DNA from: Rummeliibacillus stabekisii
GTDB taxonomy: Bacteria; Bacillota; Bacilli; Bacillales_A; Planococcaceae
Direction of reading: 5' to 3'
Length of the DNA stretch: 53,030 nt
Assembly: GCF_007988965.1 (NCBI RefSeq)
Contig: NZ_BJVD01000013.1
Location: forward strand, 1-53,030
Shown: piece by piece, positions 25,537-33,520 of the stretch
Numbering within the stretch: position 1 is the stretch's first letter
Layout of the letters: the number at the start of each line of letters is the position of its first letter
The notes under the pieces: model-generated
Seen by the model: the letters and a program-made list of their open reading frames with translations, nothing else
Databases searched by the model: none
What the model was told of the DNA's origin: nothing
Position numbers and translations under genes: made by a program

Positions 25537-25552
25537 ATACCTATGGGGGTAG
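25537..25552 (+). promoter_or_regulatory. CstR operator-like site 4, overlapping a ribosome site
   Basis: ATACC-TATGGG-GGTAG, same spacing as the other three. Its GGGGGT (25545-25550) is also the ribosome site of the next gene (8 bp before its ATG), so binding and translation signals share bases. Confidence 0.55.
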
Positions 25553-25558
25553 TGTGAT

Positions 25559-26686
25559 ATGACAATCAATAAAATGACAGCAGCACAGGTTGCTCGTAAG
25601 GTAATTGAAAAACAGCCGTTATTTATTTTAGATGTGCGTAACACAGATGCTTATGAAGATTGGAAAATTGAGGGCCAAAACTTTGAGTATTTAAATATTC
25701 CTTATTTCGAATTACTAGATGGAGTAGATGAAATCCTGCCAAAACTACCATCAAATCAGGATGTATTAGTGGTCTGTGCAAAAGAAGGTTCTTCGAAAAT
25801 GATCGCTGAAATGCTTTCAGATGCCGGAAGAGATGTATTCTATCTTGAAGGTGGCATGAAGTCTTGGAGTTCTTATCTTGAACCTATTAAAGTGGGGGAT
25901 TTAACTGGGGGCGGAGAACTTTATCAATTTGTCCGTCTAGGAAAAGGCTGTCTTTCGTACATGGTTATTTCTGAAGGAGAAGCAGCTGTAATAGATGCAG
26001 TTCGTTTCACAGACATATTTACAAACTTTGCAAAAGAGAAAAATGCTGAGATTAAATATGTTTTTGATACACATCTACACGCTGACCATATTTCGGGAGG
26101 ACGGCACATTGCAGAGGCAACTGGTGCAACATACTACTTACCGCCAAAAGATGCAGATGAAGTAGTATTTGAATACATGCCTCTAGAGGACGATGTGACA
26201 GTAAAAGTTGGTGCCTCTCAAATTGAAGTGGGTGCTCTTTACTCACCTGGCCATACAATAGGATCTACATCTTTCATCGTTGATAGCAAGTATTTATTAA
26301 CAGGCGATATTTTGTTTATTGATTCTATCGGACGTCCTGACTTAGCGGGCCTTGCAGAGGATTGGGTAGGTGATTTACGTGAGACTTTATATCATCGTTA
26401 CCGCGAGTTGGCAGAGGATCTAATTGTTTTACCAGCACACTTTATGATCATCCAAGAATTAAATGAAGACGGAACTGTAGCAAAACGTCTAGGTGATTTG
26501 TTTGCACAAAACCATGGTCTAAATATTGAAAGTGAAGAAGAGTTCCGTCATACAGTTACGGATAATTTACCGCCACAACCAAATGCATATCAGCAAATTC
26601 GTCAAGTAAATATGGGAAAAGTCACTCCTGATCAAGATGAACAAATAGAAATGGAGATTGGCCCAAATCGCTGTGCCGTGCGTTAG
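25559..26686 (+). CDS. Rhodanese-persulfide dioxygenase fusion (CstB-like)
   Basis: Oxidises persulfide sulfur. Residues 1-110 form a rhodanese domain with Cys73 in [10 protein letters not shown] and a closing GGMKSWSS; residues 120-340 form an ETHE1-type metallo-beta-lactamase fold with THLHADH (171-177) and [10 protein letters not shown], the non-haem iron ligands of persulfide dioxygenases. The tail ends NRCAVR, a conserved-looking extra cysteine. Staphylococcal CstB has the same two activities but a longer chain (about 440 residues) and its dioxygenase first; here the rhodanese leads and the chain is 375 residues. TusA follows. Confidence 0.9.
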   Translation: MTINKMTAAQVARKVIEKQPLFILDVRNTDAYEDWKIEGQNFEYLNIPYFELLDGVDEILPKLPSNQDVLVVCAKEGSSKMIAEMLSDAGRDVFYLEGGMKSWSSYLEPIKVGDLTGGGELYQFVRLGKGCLSYMVISEGEAAVIDAVRFTDIFTNFAKEKNAEIKYVFDTHLHADHISGGRHIAEATGATYYLPPKDADEVVFEYMPLEDDVTVKVGASQIEVGALYSPGHTIGSTSFIVDSKYLLTGDILFIDSIGRPDLAGLAEDWVGDLRETLYHRYRELAEDLIVLPAHFMIIQELNEDGTVAKRLGDLFAQNHGLNIESEEEFRHTVTDNLPPQPNAYQQIRQVNMGKVTPDQDEQIEMEIGPNRCAVR

Positions 26687-26706
26687 GAAAATCTGAAAGG
26701 TAAAAA

Positions 26707-26737
26707 GCAGAGGAGGAGTAGAGATAACTCCTTCTGC
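26707..26737 (+). other. Intercistronic hairpin before tusA
   Basis: GCAGA...AGGAGT pairs with ACTCCT...TCTGC around a short loop in the 85-bp spacer; no T tract. Confidence 0.45.
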
Positions 26738-26771
26738 CAACAAATTTTATTAGTTAAAGGAGATTAATGAA

Positions 26772-26999
26772 ATGGAAATAAACAAAGTTTTAGATGCAAA
26801 AGGATTAGCATGTCCAATGCCGATTGTACGAACTAAAAAAGCAATGGATACACTAGAATCAGGGCAAATCTTAGAAGTGCAAGTAACTGATAAAGGGGCA
26901 TTAGCCGACTTAACAGCTTGGACAGTTGCAGCAGGCCATACACTTTTAGATCATAAAGAAGAAGCAGATGTATTAACGTTCTATATTAAAAAATCTTAA
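26772..26999 (+). CDS. TusA-family sulfur carrier protein
   Basis: Small sulfur carrier with the CPMP motif (Cys14). It is nearly identical in its first half to the TusA domain of the fusion at 24442 (shared GLACPMPIV.TKKAM and LEVQ.TDKG), so one probably arose from the other by duplication. 75 residues is standard. AAAGGAG precedes the ATG by about 9 bp. It can accept sulfur from rhodanese or DsrE partners encoded upstream. A terminator follows, but the exporter downstream belongs to the same function. Confidence 0.93.
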   Translation: MEINKVLDAKGLACPMPIVRTKKAMDTLESGQILEVQVTDKGALADLTAWTVAAGHTLLDHKEEADVLTFYIKKS

Positions 27000-27002
27000 T
27001 GA

Positions 27003-27038
27003 TAAAAGTGAGTTGTGGTACGACTCACTTTTCTTTTT
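27003..27038 (+). terminator. Terminator after tusA
   Basis: AAAAGTGAGT/ACTCACTTTT stem followed by CTTTTT. Confidence 0.85.
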
Positions 27039-27090
27039 AACCGGAAGGCTTGCACACTTCAGGTTTAGTTGTTAGAAAGAAGGAAATAAT

Positions 27091-27867
27091 ATGGATATAA
27101 ATTATATGCTACTTCTTTTTGCTATCGGTTTTATCGGTTCATTTCTTTCGGGCATGCTTGGAATAGGCGGTGCTATTGTTAAATATCCGATGCTCCTGAT
27201 GATTCCGCCTCTATTTAGCTTTCAGGCTTTAACGGCCCACGAAGTCTCTGGGATTAGCGCACTAGATGTATTAGTTGTATCGATCGCAGGTGTTATAGGA
27301 TTTCGTAAAGGGGGCTATTTAAATAAATCGTTAATTACCGTGATGGGGTTATCAGTTCTAGTAGGAACATTTATCGGCAGCTTTGGTTCGCAGAGTTTAA
27401 CTGAGGAACAAGTTAACATTGTATATGGTATTTTAGCATTGTTAGCAGCTATTATGATGATCATTCCAAAAAAGGCGAAAGATGATCTTTCCTTAGCTGA
27501 AGTGACGTTCAATAAACCGCTAGCAGCTGCCTTAGCGTTCATTGTCGGAATTGGCTCTGGCATTGTAGGTGCAGGTGGAGGCTTCCTACTAATACCTATT
27601 ATGTTGTTGATACTTCGCATTCCGACCCGAATGACCATTGCATCCAGCTTAGCCATCACATTTATCTCGTCTATTGCGGGATCAATCGGTAAAATCTCAA
27701 CTGGGCAAATTGAATACAAAACAGCGATGATTGTAATTATTGCGGGTTTGATTGCAACTCCTATAGGCGCAAAAATAAGCAAAAAAATAAACACAAAAGT
27801 CTTGCAAGGAATCTTAGCCGTTTTAATATTGGGAACAGCCATAAAAATTTGGGTAGATATCTTATAA
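27091..27867 (+). CDS. TSUP family sulfite/sulfur-anion exporter (TauE/SafE)
   Basis: Membrane transporter of the TauE/SafE family with about eight helices in two repeats; the family glycine-rich loops GMLGIGGAIVKYP and GIVGAGGGFLLIP are visible. 258 residues is normal. Next to a persulfide dioxygenase it most likely exports the sulfite or thiosulfate produced, as TauE does in the S. aureus cst locus. GAAGGA is about 6 bp before the ATG. It has no CstR-like box of its own in the 91-bp spacer, so it depends on read-through or on an unseen promoter. Confidence 0.9.
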   Translation: MDINYMLLLFAIGFIGSFLSGMLGIGGAIVKYPMLLMIPPLFSFQALTAHEVSGISALDVLVVSIAGVIGFRKGGYLNKSLITVMGLSVLVGTFIGSFGSQSLTEEQVNIVYGILALLAAIMMIIPKKAKDDLSLAEVTFNKPLAAALAFIVGIGSGIVGAGGGFLLIPIMLLILRIPTRMTIASSLAITFISSIAGSIGKISTGQIEYKTAMIVIIAGLIATPIGAKISKKINTKVLQGILAVLILGTAIKIWVDIL

Positions 27868-27888
27868 AAAAATTGGAGGCTTGATCGT

Positions 27889-28278
27889 ATGGATTTTCAC
27901 TATACAGTGCTAACAACTAAAACAATAGATGAAGTAATTGAATCTATTGAAAAAAACCTAAAAGAAAATAAATTCGGGGTACTTTGGCAACTGAACTTAA
28001 CGGAAACTTTACAGAAAAAAGGTGTCAACAGTTATCAAAAACCTTACAGAATACTTGAGGTTTGCAATCCAGTAGAAGCGGCCCGTGTACTAGCGCATAA
28101 TCCATTAGTCGGTTACTTTTTACCATGTAAAATTGCGGTGTATGAAGAAGAAGGGCAAACAAAAATAGGTTTGCCTAAGCCTACAGCAATGATTGGTTTA
28201 TTAAACGATGACGAGCTAGTTGGCATTGCGAAAGAAATTGAAGAAATCCTTATTGATGTCTTAGAGAAAAGTAAATAG
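27889..28278 (+). CDS. DUF302 domain-containing protein
   Basis: Small soluble DUF302 protein (129 residues; family fold known, function not). It begins MDFHYTVLTTKTIDEVIESI, and the central ILEVCNPVEAARVLAHNP with the lone Cys is the conserved core. TTGGAGG is 9 bp before the ATG, 21 bp after the TSUP gene, so they form one transcript. DUF302 genes recur near sulfur-oxidation genes in many bacteria, suggesting a role in this pathway; that is inference. Confidence 0.88.
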   Translation: MDFHYTVLTTKTIDEVIESIEKNLKENKFGVLWQLNLTETLQKKGVNSYQKPYRILEVCNPVEAARVLAHNPLVGYFLPCKIAVYEEEGQTKIGLPKPTAMIGLLNDDELVGIAKEIEEILIDVLEKSK

Positions 28279-28293
28279 CAGTAACGGAAAAAT

Positions 28294-28337
28294 AAAGGGT
28301 TATCTTGCCAAAACATTGAATGGCGGATAACCCTTTT
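28294..28337. terminator. Terminator hairpin, copy 1 of a dispersed repeat
   Basis: AAAGGGTTATC/GATAACCCTTTT perfect arms with inner GCCA/TGGC. Lies between convergent genes. A near-identical copy is at 36519-36563. Confidence 0.8.
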
Positions 28338-28385
28338 AATAGTTTGAACAGAAAAGAATATAATACATAAAACATACATTTAAAG

Positions 28386-29078
28386 CTATATTGAAATTTC
28401 CAGTCCAAAATATTCCTTAAAACCTATTTTCCCTTTGTCTGTAATTATAATTTCACGCGAATTCGCTCTAGCCTCTATCCATCCCAGTTCTATATACCTT
28501 ACAAATAATCCATTTCCTAAAGCACCTCCCAAATGATGAGTGCGTTCACTCCAGTCGAGGCATGCATGAGAAAAGGAACGCCGTTTTTTAGATAAACCCA
28601 CTATATCTACTCCTAGGTTATTAAAAAACTCTTCTCCTTTTACTGTTACAATAAACTGTTTATTACTTTTTTCTATGTATCCATTATCTAGCATTATAGT
28701 TGTTAATTTAACACTTATGCGTCCTGCTAAATGGTCGTAACAGGTTCTTGCATTTTCTAATCTTTTTAATTGGCTAGATTGTTTTAAAGAACGAATCTCG
28801 GGTGGGGAGGATATAGACATAAATACCTCAAGAGTATTAGCTACCTCTTCATTGGCTAATCGAAAGTAACGGAAACGCCCATGTTTTTCACATATTACAA
28901 GACTATTTTCTTCTAATTTTGAAAGGTGAAAGCTGGCTGTCTGAGGTTTGATGGAGGCCATGTAAGCTAGCTCGCTTGCTGTATGAAATTTTCCATCCAT
29001 TAAAGCTGCCAGTATAGTTGCCCGTGATTTCTCTGTAAGTAAAGCAGTTAGGGCCGTGATATTAGGATGTATACTCAA
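28386..29078 (-). CDS. ArsR family winged-helix regulator (long form)
   Basis: Winged-helix regulator with the HTH at about 38-66 (FHTASELAYMASIKPQTASF, HLSKLEENSLV) followed by a wing (GRFRYFRLANEEV) and about 130 further residues of unknown role, as in YczG/YdfF-like regulators. 230 residues. The TTG at 29078 is preceded by GAGGTG with 6-bp spacing; earlier codons up to 29114 lack a site. It is divergent from the EamA transporter gene, its likely target. There is no CVC metal motif, so a metal effector is unlikely. Confidence 0.85.
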   Translation of the reverse strand: MSIHPNITALTALLTEKSRATILAALMDGKFHTASELAYMASIKPQTASFHLSKLEENSLVICEKHGRFRYFRLANEEVANTLEVFMSISSPPEIRSLKQSSQLKRLENARTCYDHLAGRISVKLTTIMLDNGYIEKSNKQFIVTVKGEEFFNNLGVDIVGLSKKRRSFSHACLDWSERTHHLGGALGNGLFVRYIELGWIEARANSREIIITDKGKIGFKEYFGLEISI

Positions 29079-29213
29079 ATTGATCACCTCTGCATTCCAT
29101 ATTTCGATGAACATCGTATTATCTAACTTTTATAATAATACTAAGGAACCTGATCTACAAGGAAGGTGGGGTTTTTTAACTCTCAAATGAAATTGAATTG
29201 GAGGTTCAGTATA

Positions 29214-30107
29214 ATGAAAAAATATAGCTTTTTTACATTGATCATCTTGACTACTGTCCTTATGGGCTCATCTTTTGCCATAGGGAAAATTGGATTGGAC
29301 TACTCATCTCCCTTGTTATTGGCCGGGCTGCGTTTCTTTCTAGCAGGATGTATTATGAGTGTTATCGTACTGGTACAAAAAAGACCACACCCTAGTGCTA
29401 TAAAGGATTGGGGAAGAGTGATAATTATCGGTTCTCTACAAACTGCCGGAGTAATGGGATGCATATTTATAAGCTTAAGAACTATATCTGCCAGTGAGTC
29501 GTCTATTTTAACTTTTATGAATCCTCTTCTAGTTATTATTTTCGGGACTATTTTTATGGGCAACCGTTACAAATGGTATCAATGGAGTGGAGTCATTCTA
29601 GGATTTTTAGGAGTTGGAATAACCTTGGGAGGCATTAATGATTTTAGAATTGGGTTAGTCTTTGGAGCATTCGCTGCTATATTTTGGGCTCTTTCTACAT
29701 TATTAGTTAGTAGATGGGGTGCTGATTTTAATACTTGGGTACTTTCCGCTTATCAAATGTTGTTTGGGGGATGCATTCTTATCATTTTAAGTTTACTACT
29801 TGAAGAGCCATTCTTTTATATTAATAAACATTCATTATTTATTCTCTTATGGTTAAGCATAATGTCTTCAATTGTTCAGTTTGCAGTTTGGTACTTCCTT
29901 TTACAAAAGGGTGACCCAGGTAAAACGAGTTCCTATCTATTTTTAGCCCCTTTTTTTGGTGTTCTAACTGGGAACGTATTGCTAAACGAACATATTTCCT
30001 ATTCGCTTATAGCGGGAGGTACTTTCATTTTAATAGGCATTTATCTTGTAAACAATAATTTCAAGAAGAAAACAACATTTGATACTAGTTATCCAAAGAT
30101 AGATTGA
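29214..30107 (+). CDS. EamA/DMT family transporter
   Basis: Drug/metabolite transporter with ten predicted helices in two EamA repeats; 297 residues is typical. TTGGAGG lies 8 bp before the ATG at 29214. It opens MKKYSFFTLIILTTVLMGSS, a normal first helix. The substrate is unknown; family members export amino acids, purines or drugs. The divergent ArsR-type gene is the probable regulator. Confidence 0.9.
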   Translation: MKKYSFFTLIILTTVLMGSSFAIGKIGLDYSSPLLLAGLRFFLAGCIMSVIVLVQKRPHPSAIKDWGRVIIIGSLQTAGVMGCIFISLRTISASESSILTFMNPLLVIIFGTIFMGNRYKWYQWSGVILGFLGVGITLGGINDFRIGLVFGAFAAIFWALSTLLVSRWGADFNTWVLSAYQMLFGGCILIILSLLLEEPFFYINKHSLFILLWLSIMSSIVQFAVWYFLLQKGDPGKTSSYLFLAPFFGVLTGNVLLNEHISYSLIAGGTFILIGIYLVNNNFKKKTTFDTSYPKID

Positions 30108-30150
30108 GAATATAAGGAAAAAAGAGAGTAAATTAAGGAGCGATAAAAAG

Positions 30151-30219
30151 GTGGAAGATAAAAACTGGAAAGATTATTTTAATGAAATAATAAAAGCATT
30201 ATTGTTGTATAAATAATTA
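30151..30219 (+). CDS. Possible 22-aa small protein
   Basis: GTG-started frame with AAGGAG 10 bp upstream, giving MEDKNWKDYFNEIIKALLLY plus K. It is amphipathic and lies in the 165-bp spacer after the transporter gene. It may be a real small protein or a remnant; I do not recognise it. Confidence 0.25.
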
Positions 30220-30272
30220 CTACTTTTAGGTTATAGCTTAATCTAAGAAAGAATAAAAGGAGGGTACATGGG

Positions 30273-30601
30273 ATGTTTGTTAATACAAAAGAATTTAATC
30301 ACCCTTATTATGCGGTAATTTTTTCTTCGCTAAGAGCAGAAAGTGAAAATGGTTATGGAAAAATGGCTCATGTGATGGAAGAATTAGCTTCAAGACAACA
30401 AGGATTCTTAGGAGTTGAAAGTGTAAGGGAGAATGGGTTTGGAATTACTATTTCATATTGGGAATCTTTAACGGATATAAAAAGGTGGAAAGCAAATTCT
30501 GCTCAAATATAGATGCTCAAATAAAAGGAAAATCAGAATGGTATAAGAGTTATAATGTACGTATTTGCAAGGTTGAAAGTGACTATTCTTTTGGGGATTA
30601 A
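30273..30601 (+). pseudogene. Antibiotic-biosynthesis monooxygenase-like protein, frameshifted
   Basis: The first 79 codons (MFVNTKEFNHPYYAVIFSSL onward, with GFLGVESVRENGFGITISYW) are an ABM-domain protein, but the frame stops at TAG 30510-30512. Another frame continues at once with DAQIKGKSEWYKSYNVRICK and VESDYSFGD to a TAA at 30599-30601, which is the normal C-terminus of YqjZ-like ABM proteins. Removing an AT from the ATAT at the junction restores one frame of about 108 codons. AAGGAGGG gives a good ribosome site. The break is a 2-bp slippage in an AT repeat, or a sequencing error. Confidence 0.75.
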
Positions 30602-30618
30602 AATTAATTGCTGAATGA

Positions 30619-30668
30619 AGCCCTTTTATTTGATGAGTCATTTTATTTCTAATAAAAGGGCTATTATT
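30619..30668 (+). terminator. Terminator after the ABM-like gene
   Basis: 12-bp stem AGCCCTTTTATT/AATAAAAGGGCT with a 20-base loop, followed by ATTATTGTT. The rest of the spacer to 30853 holds nothing I recognise. Confidence 0.75.
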
Positions 30669-30853
30669 GTTGTTAATAACGAAAAATTCAGTTAAATAAA
30701 ACGGATAAAAGATAAATTAGTTATTAATCTTACTTATATACTATTAGAGCTTTCACAATATCATAATAGTATGTTTTCCAGCTTTTTGTTTTTGGCATTT
30801 ACGATTTGTCCCCTTTGTTAAGACCTTCACAATCATAGTGATAAAAGTTTTAC

Positions 30854-31753
30854 TTACATCATAATGTTTCCGGACATGGATACGACTGCTGGTCCAGCTA
30901 CTTCAATAATGGGTGTTCCCTTATTAGATGTGATTGTTATATAGAGAATTCCAGGTCTATTGATAGCATGACCTTGGCCAATGGTTAATTGATGTGGCTC
31001 ATTATGAGATAGGATATTTTCTAAATATAAATAGCCAGCTAATGCACCGTTTGCAGCACCTGTAACTGGATCTTCCTCGATACCTATGTTCGGGCAAAAA
31101 TCTCTTGTATAGATATCGAATTCGCCATTGGTATCAAATGTGAAGAGATGTGTAGTGGATATATGATAGTCGTTATTCATTTTCTTTAGTTCTTTGAAAT
31201 TCGGTGCTGCTCGATCAATGGCTTCACGTGTTTTAATGGGTACGAGAAGATGTGGTACTCCCGTACTTCCTATTTTTATTGGATACTTCGGATCAATGTC
31301 TGATTCGTGAAGGCCTACAAGCTCCGCAACTAGTTTAGGGTCAATAACTATGTCGTTTACTTGAGGCGTAATTTGTGTCATGGATACGGCTTTTAATTGA
31401 TTGTTTTCCATCATCCATTTTACCGGTATCTTACCTATATTAGATTCCAACACAATATTTTCTTTTTTGTGCATCCAATCGTATGTTGTAGCCATTAACC
31501 ATGCAGTGCCTAAAGTAGCGTGACCGCAGAAATCAACTTCTTCTGTTGGTGTGAAATATCTAATCCGATAATCTACATCCTTTTTAGGAGAAGGAATAAG
31601 AAAAGCTGTTTCGGAGAGGTTTAACTCATTAGCGATTTGTTGCATTTCCATATCTGTTAAGTTCTCCGCATGAGGTATCACCCCAGCAGGGTTTCCTCCG
31701 AAAGTTTTCGAAGTAAAAGCATCTACATAAAAAGCCTTTATATTTTTCGTCAT
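30854..31753 (-). CDS. PhzF family isomerase-like protein
   Basis: Diaminopimelate-epimerase-fold protein of the PhzF family. It opens KAFYVDAFTSKTFGGNPAGV, contains the conserved catalytic glutamate in LNLSETAFLIP, and has EVDFCGHATLGTAWL and EDPVTGAANGALAGY. 299 residues is typical. AAGGAGG lies 8 bp before the ATG. Substrates of most family members, including this one, are unknown. It is divergent from a LysR-type gene with a palindrome between them, so LysR control is likely. Confidence 0.92.
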   Translation of the reverse strand: MTKNIKAFYVDAFTSKTFGGNPAGVIPHAENLTDMEMQQIANELNLSETAFLIPSPKKDVDYRIRYFTPTEEVDFCGHATLGTAWLMATTYDWMHKKENIVLESNIGKIPVKWMMENNQLKAVSMTQITPQVNDIVIDPKLVAELVGLHESDIDPKYPIKIGSTGVPHLLVPIKTREAIDRAAPNFKELKKMNNDYHISTTHLFTFDTNGEFDIYTRDFCPNIGIEEDPVTGAANGALAGYLYLENILSHNEPHQLTIGQGHAINRPGILYITITSNKGTPIIEVAGPAVVSMSGNIMM

Positions 31754-31812
31754 TGAGATTCCTCCTTGATTTCTTCATTATTGTATTATGATAGAATGAA
31801 TTAGTAAAATTA

Positions 31813-31832
31813 ATGTTTTGAATATAAAACAT
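31813..31832. promoter_or_regulatory. Palindrome in the phzF-lysR spacer
   Basis: Perfect inverted repeat ATGTTTT-N6-AAAACAT centred between the divergent genes, flanked by two direct AAAATTAATG copies; a likely LysR recognition site. Confidence 0.5.
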
Positions 31833-31868
31833 GAATAAAATTAATGCATTGATGCAGGGTGGTACTAT

Positions 31869-32747
31869 ATGAATCTTTTTCAAATAGAAATCTTTATTAA
31901 AGTAGTAGACATTGGGAATTTTACTAAAGCAGGCGAATTGTTAGGAATGACACAGTCTGGCATCAGCCATAATATTTCTTCTTTAGAATCAGAGCTAGGT
32001 ATTGTTCTTTTAAATAGAGGTAGAAATGGAATTTCCTTAACGGATAGCGGAGAACGTATCATTAGAAATATGAGAAATATATTAACTGAAGCAGAAAGTA
32101 TTAAACAAGAAACTGCTTCTATTTTAGGTATTAAAAAAGGGAAGATTAGAATAGGCAGCTTTTCAAGCTTCTCCTCTAAAATGATACCTACAATAATGTC
32201 GAGCTTTAGAAAAGAATTCAAGGGTATAGAAATAGAATTTTATGAGGGCAGCTATGAACAAATTACACGTTGGGTTGAGGAAGGTAAGGTCGATATAGGT
32301 TTTACCTCATTAAACAATAGTACGGTCAGCTTAGACTATATTCCTTTAATAAAAGATAGGTTTGTACTCATCATACCTAATGATCATCGTTTAAAAGAGT
32401 ATGAACAGATTAAAGTAGAGAATATTGAAGGGGAAGATTTTATTATGCCTAGGTCAGGGTGCGAAATTAGCATACAGGCTTATTTAAAAGAACAAGGAGT
32501 CTCTCCCCATGTACAGTTGAGCGCAGTAGATAATCAAACAATTATGGCAATGGTTCGAGAGGGTTTAGGTGTTACAATCATACCGGAATTGGCTTTGGCC
32601 AATGACTCTAATGATTTAACGATCAAACCATTGTTTCCTGAGCTTTCGCGTGAAATTATGTTAATTATAAAGCCTCAAAAAACGATGCCTCCTGTTGTGA
32701 GAGCGTTTATAAACACTGTAAAAAAGAGTGTGAAAAGCTTTATGTAG
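31869..32747 (+). CDS. LysR family transcriptional regulator
   Basis: LysR-type regulator with an N-terminal winged helix (residues 1-60; GNFTKAGELLGMTQSGISHN) and a C-terminal periplasmic-binding-protein-like effector domain (about 90-290). 292 residues is standard. GGGTGG precedes the ATG by about 8 bp. It is transcribed divergently from the PhzF gene across a 115-bp spacer, the usual layout for LysR control of its neighbour. The effector is unknown. Confidence 0.92.
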   Translation: MNLFQIEIFIKVVDIGNFTKAGELLGMTQSGISHNISSLESELGIVLLNRGRNGISLTDSGERIIRNMRNILTEAESIKQETASILGIKKGKIRIGSFSSFSSKMIPTIMSSFRKEFKGIEIEFYEGSYEQITRWVEEGKVDIGFTSLNNSTVSLDYIPLIKDRFVLIIPNDHRLKEYEQIKVENIEGEDFIMPRSGCEISIQAYLKEQGVSPHVQLSAVDNQTIMAMVREGLGVTIIPELALANDSNDLTIKPLFPELSREIMLIIKPQKTMPPVVRAFINTVKKSVKSFM

Positions 32748-32776
32748 ATTAGTGGGTTAATAAATTTGAAAAAGAA

Positions 32777-32817
32777 AAGGCAAAAACGAACGCATTACGT
32801 TTCGTTTTTGCCTTTTT
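32777..32817. terminator. Bidirectional terminator
   Basis: AGGCAAAAACGAA/TTCGTTTTTGCCT stem with T-rich flank on plus and A-rich on minus, between the convergent LysR and HxlR genes. Confidence 0.88.
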
Positions 32818-32818
32818 A

Positions 32819-33163
32819 TTATTCGTCAGCTGTTACAAGCATAGACGTATTTCCGTTCTTTTCAAGATGATATTCTCCCCATGTGCAAAGAGAATCTAAT
32901 ATGGAATCTAAAGAACTACCATAATCAGTTAAAGAGTATTCTACTTTCGGTGGTACTTGGTTATAAACTTTTCTCAGAATGACACCATCATCTTCTAGTT
33001 CTCGTAATTGTTGCGTTAACATCTTTTGTGTAATACCAGGCATTAAACGTTTTAATTCACATGTCCTTTTTTGGCCTTTTTTCAAATGACAAAGAATTAC
33101 AACTTTCCATTTACCCCCGATAACTTCTAAAGTTGCTTCTACAGGAATATTGTATCTCTTCAT
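32819..33163 (-). CDS. HxlR family regulator
   Basis: DUF24/HxlR winged-helix regulator (114 residues): IGGKWKVVILCHLKKGQKRT, then LMPGITQKMLTQQLRELEDDG and the wing PPKVEYSLTDYG. It has no cysteine at the extreme N-terminus where redox sensors such as YodB carry one, but Cys28 and Cys38 lie in and after helix 2. AAAGGAGAC precedes the ATG. It is divergent from the aldo-keto reductase gene; the 487-bp spacer contains repeated AGTGCGTACT palindromes, likely its operators. Confidence 0.9.
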   Translation of the reverse strand: MKRYNIPVEATLEVIGGKWKVVILCHLKKGQKRTCELKRLMPGITQKMLTQQLRELEDDGVILRKVYNQVPPKVEYSLTDYGSSLDSILDSLCTWGEYHLEKNGNTSMLVTADE

Positions 33164-33241
33164 ATAAAAGTCTCCTTTGATATTTTATTTAGGTGCAAAG
33201 CTAGCTACATAACTGAAATGTTACCTTTTAGTATTTACAGC

Positions 33242-33520
33242 ACTTAAAAGTGCGTACTTTTTAATTTGTTGATTAAGTAACATAATAACATGTGTAAAGA
33301 GGAAAATGAGTAGTATGTTACTGAGAAGTACCTAAGATACTTAAAAGTGCGTACTTTTAATTTGTTGAATATAGTTCATAATAACATGTGTAAGAGGTGG
33401 TGGGTAGTATGTTACCAGAAAGTATCTATAGTAATTTAAAGTACCTATAAAACTTTAGAGTGCGTACTTCTCATGTTGAATATATATCATAATAGCCCAA
33501 CACTAACGTGCGTTACTTTT
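33242..33520. repeat. Tandem repeats with operator-like palindromes
   Basis: An imperfect unit of about 97-113 bp recurs three times, each starting near ACTTAAAAGTGCGTACTTTT (33242, 33339, 33452). Copies 1 and 2 share the following segment with AATTTGTTGA, CATAATAACATGTGTAA and AGTATGTTAC; copy 3 is shorter and ends near TATCATAATA. A fourth degenerate motif, CGTGCGTTACTTTT, follows at about 33508. Each unit carries a palindrome, AAAGT-GCGT-ACTTT, suited to a dimeric winged-helix regulator. The rest of the 487-bp spacer has no gene. Confidence 0.7.

Noticed and set aside
27315-27842. 175-codon minus-strand open frame
   Set aside because: Antisense shadow of the TSUP exporter; composition mirrors hydrophobic codons and there is no ribosome site.
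33242-33520. CRISPR array
   Set aside because: Repeat units are about 100 bp, imperfect and contiguous, with no spacers and no cas genes.
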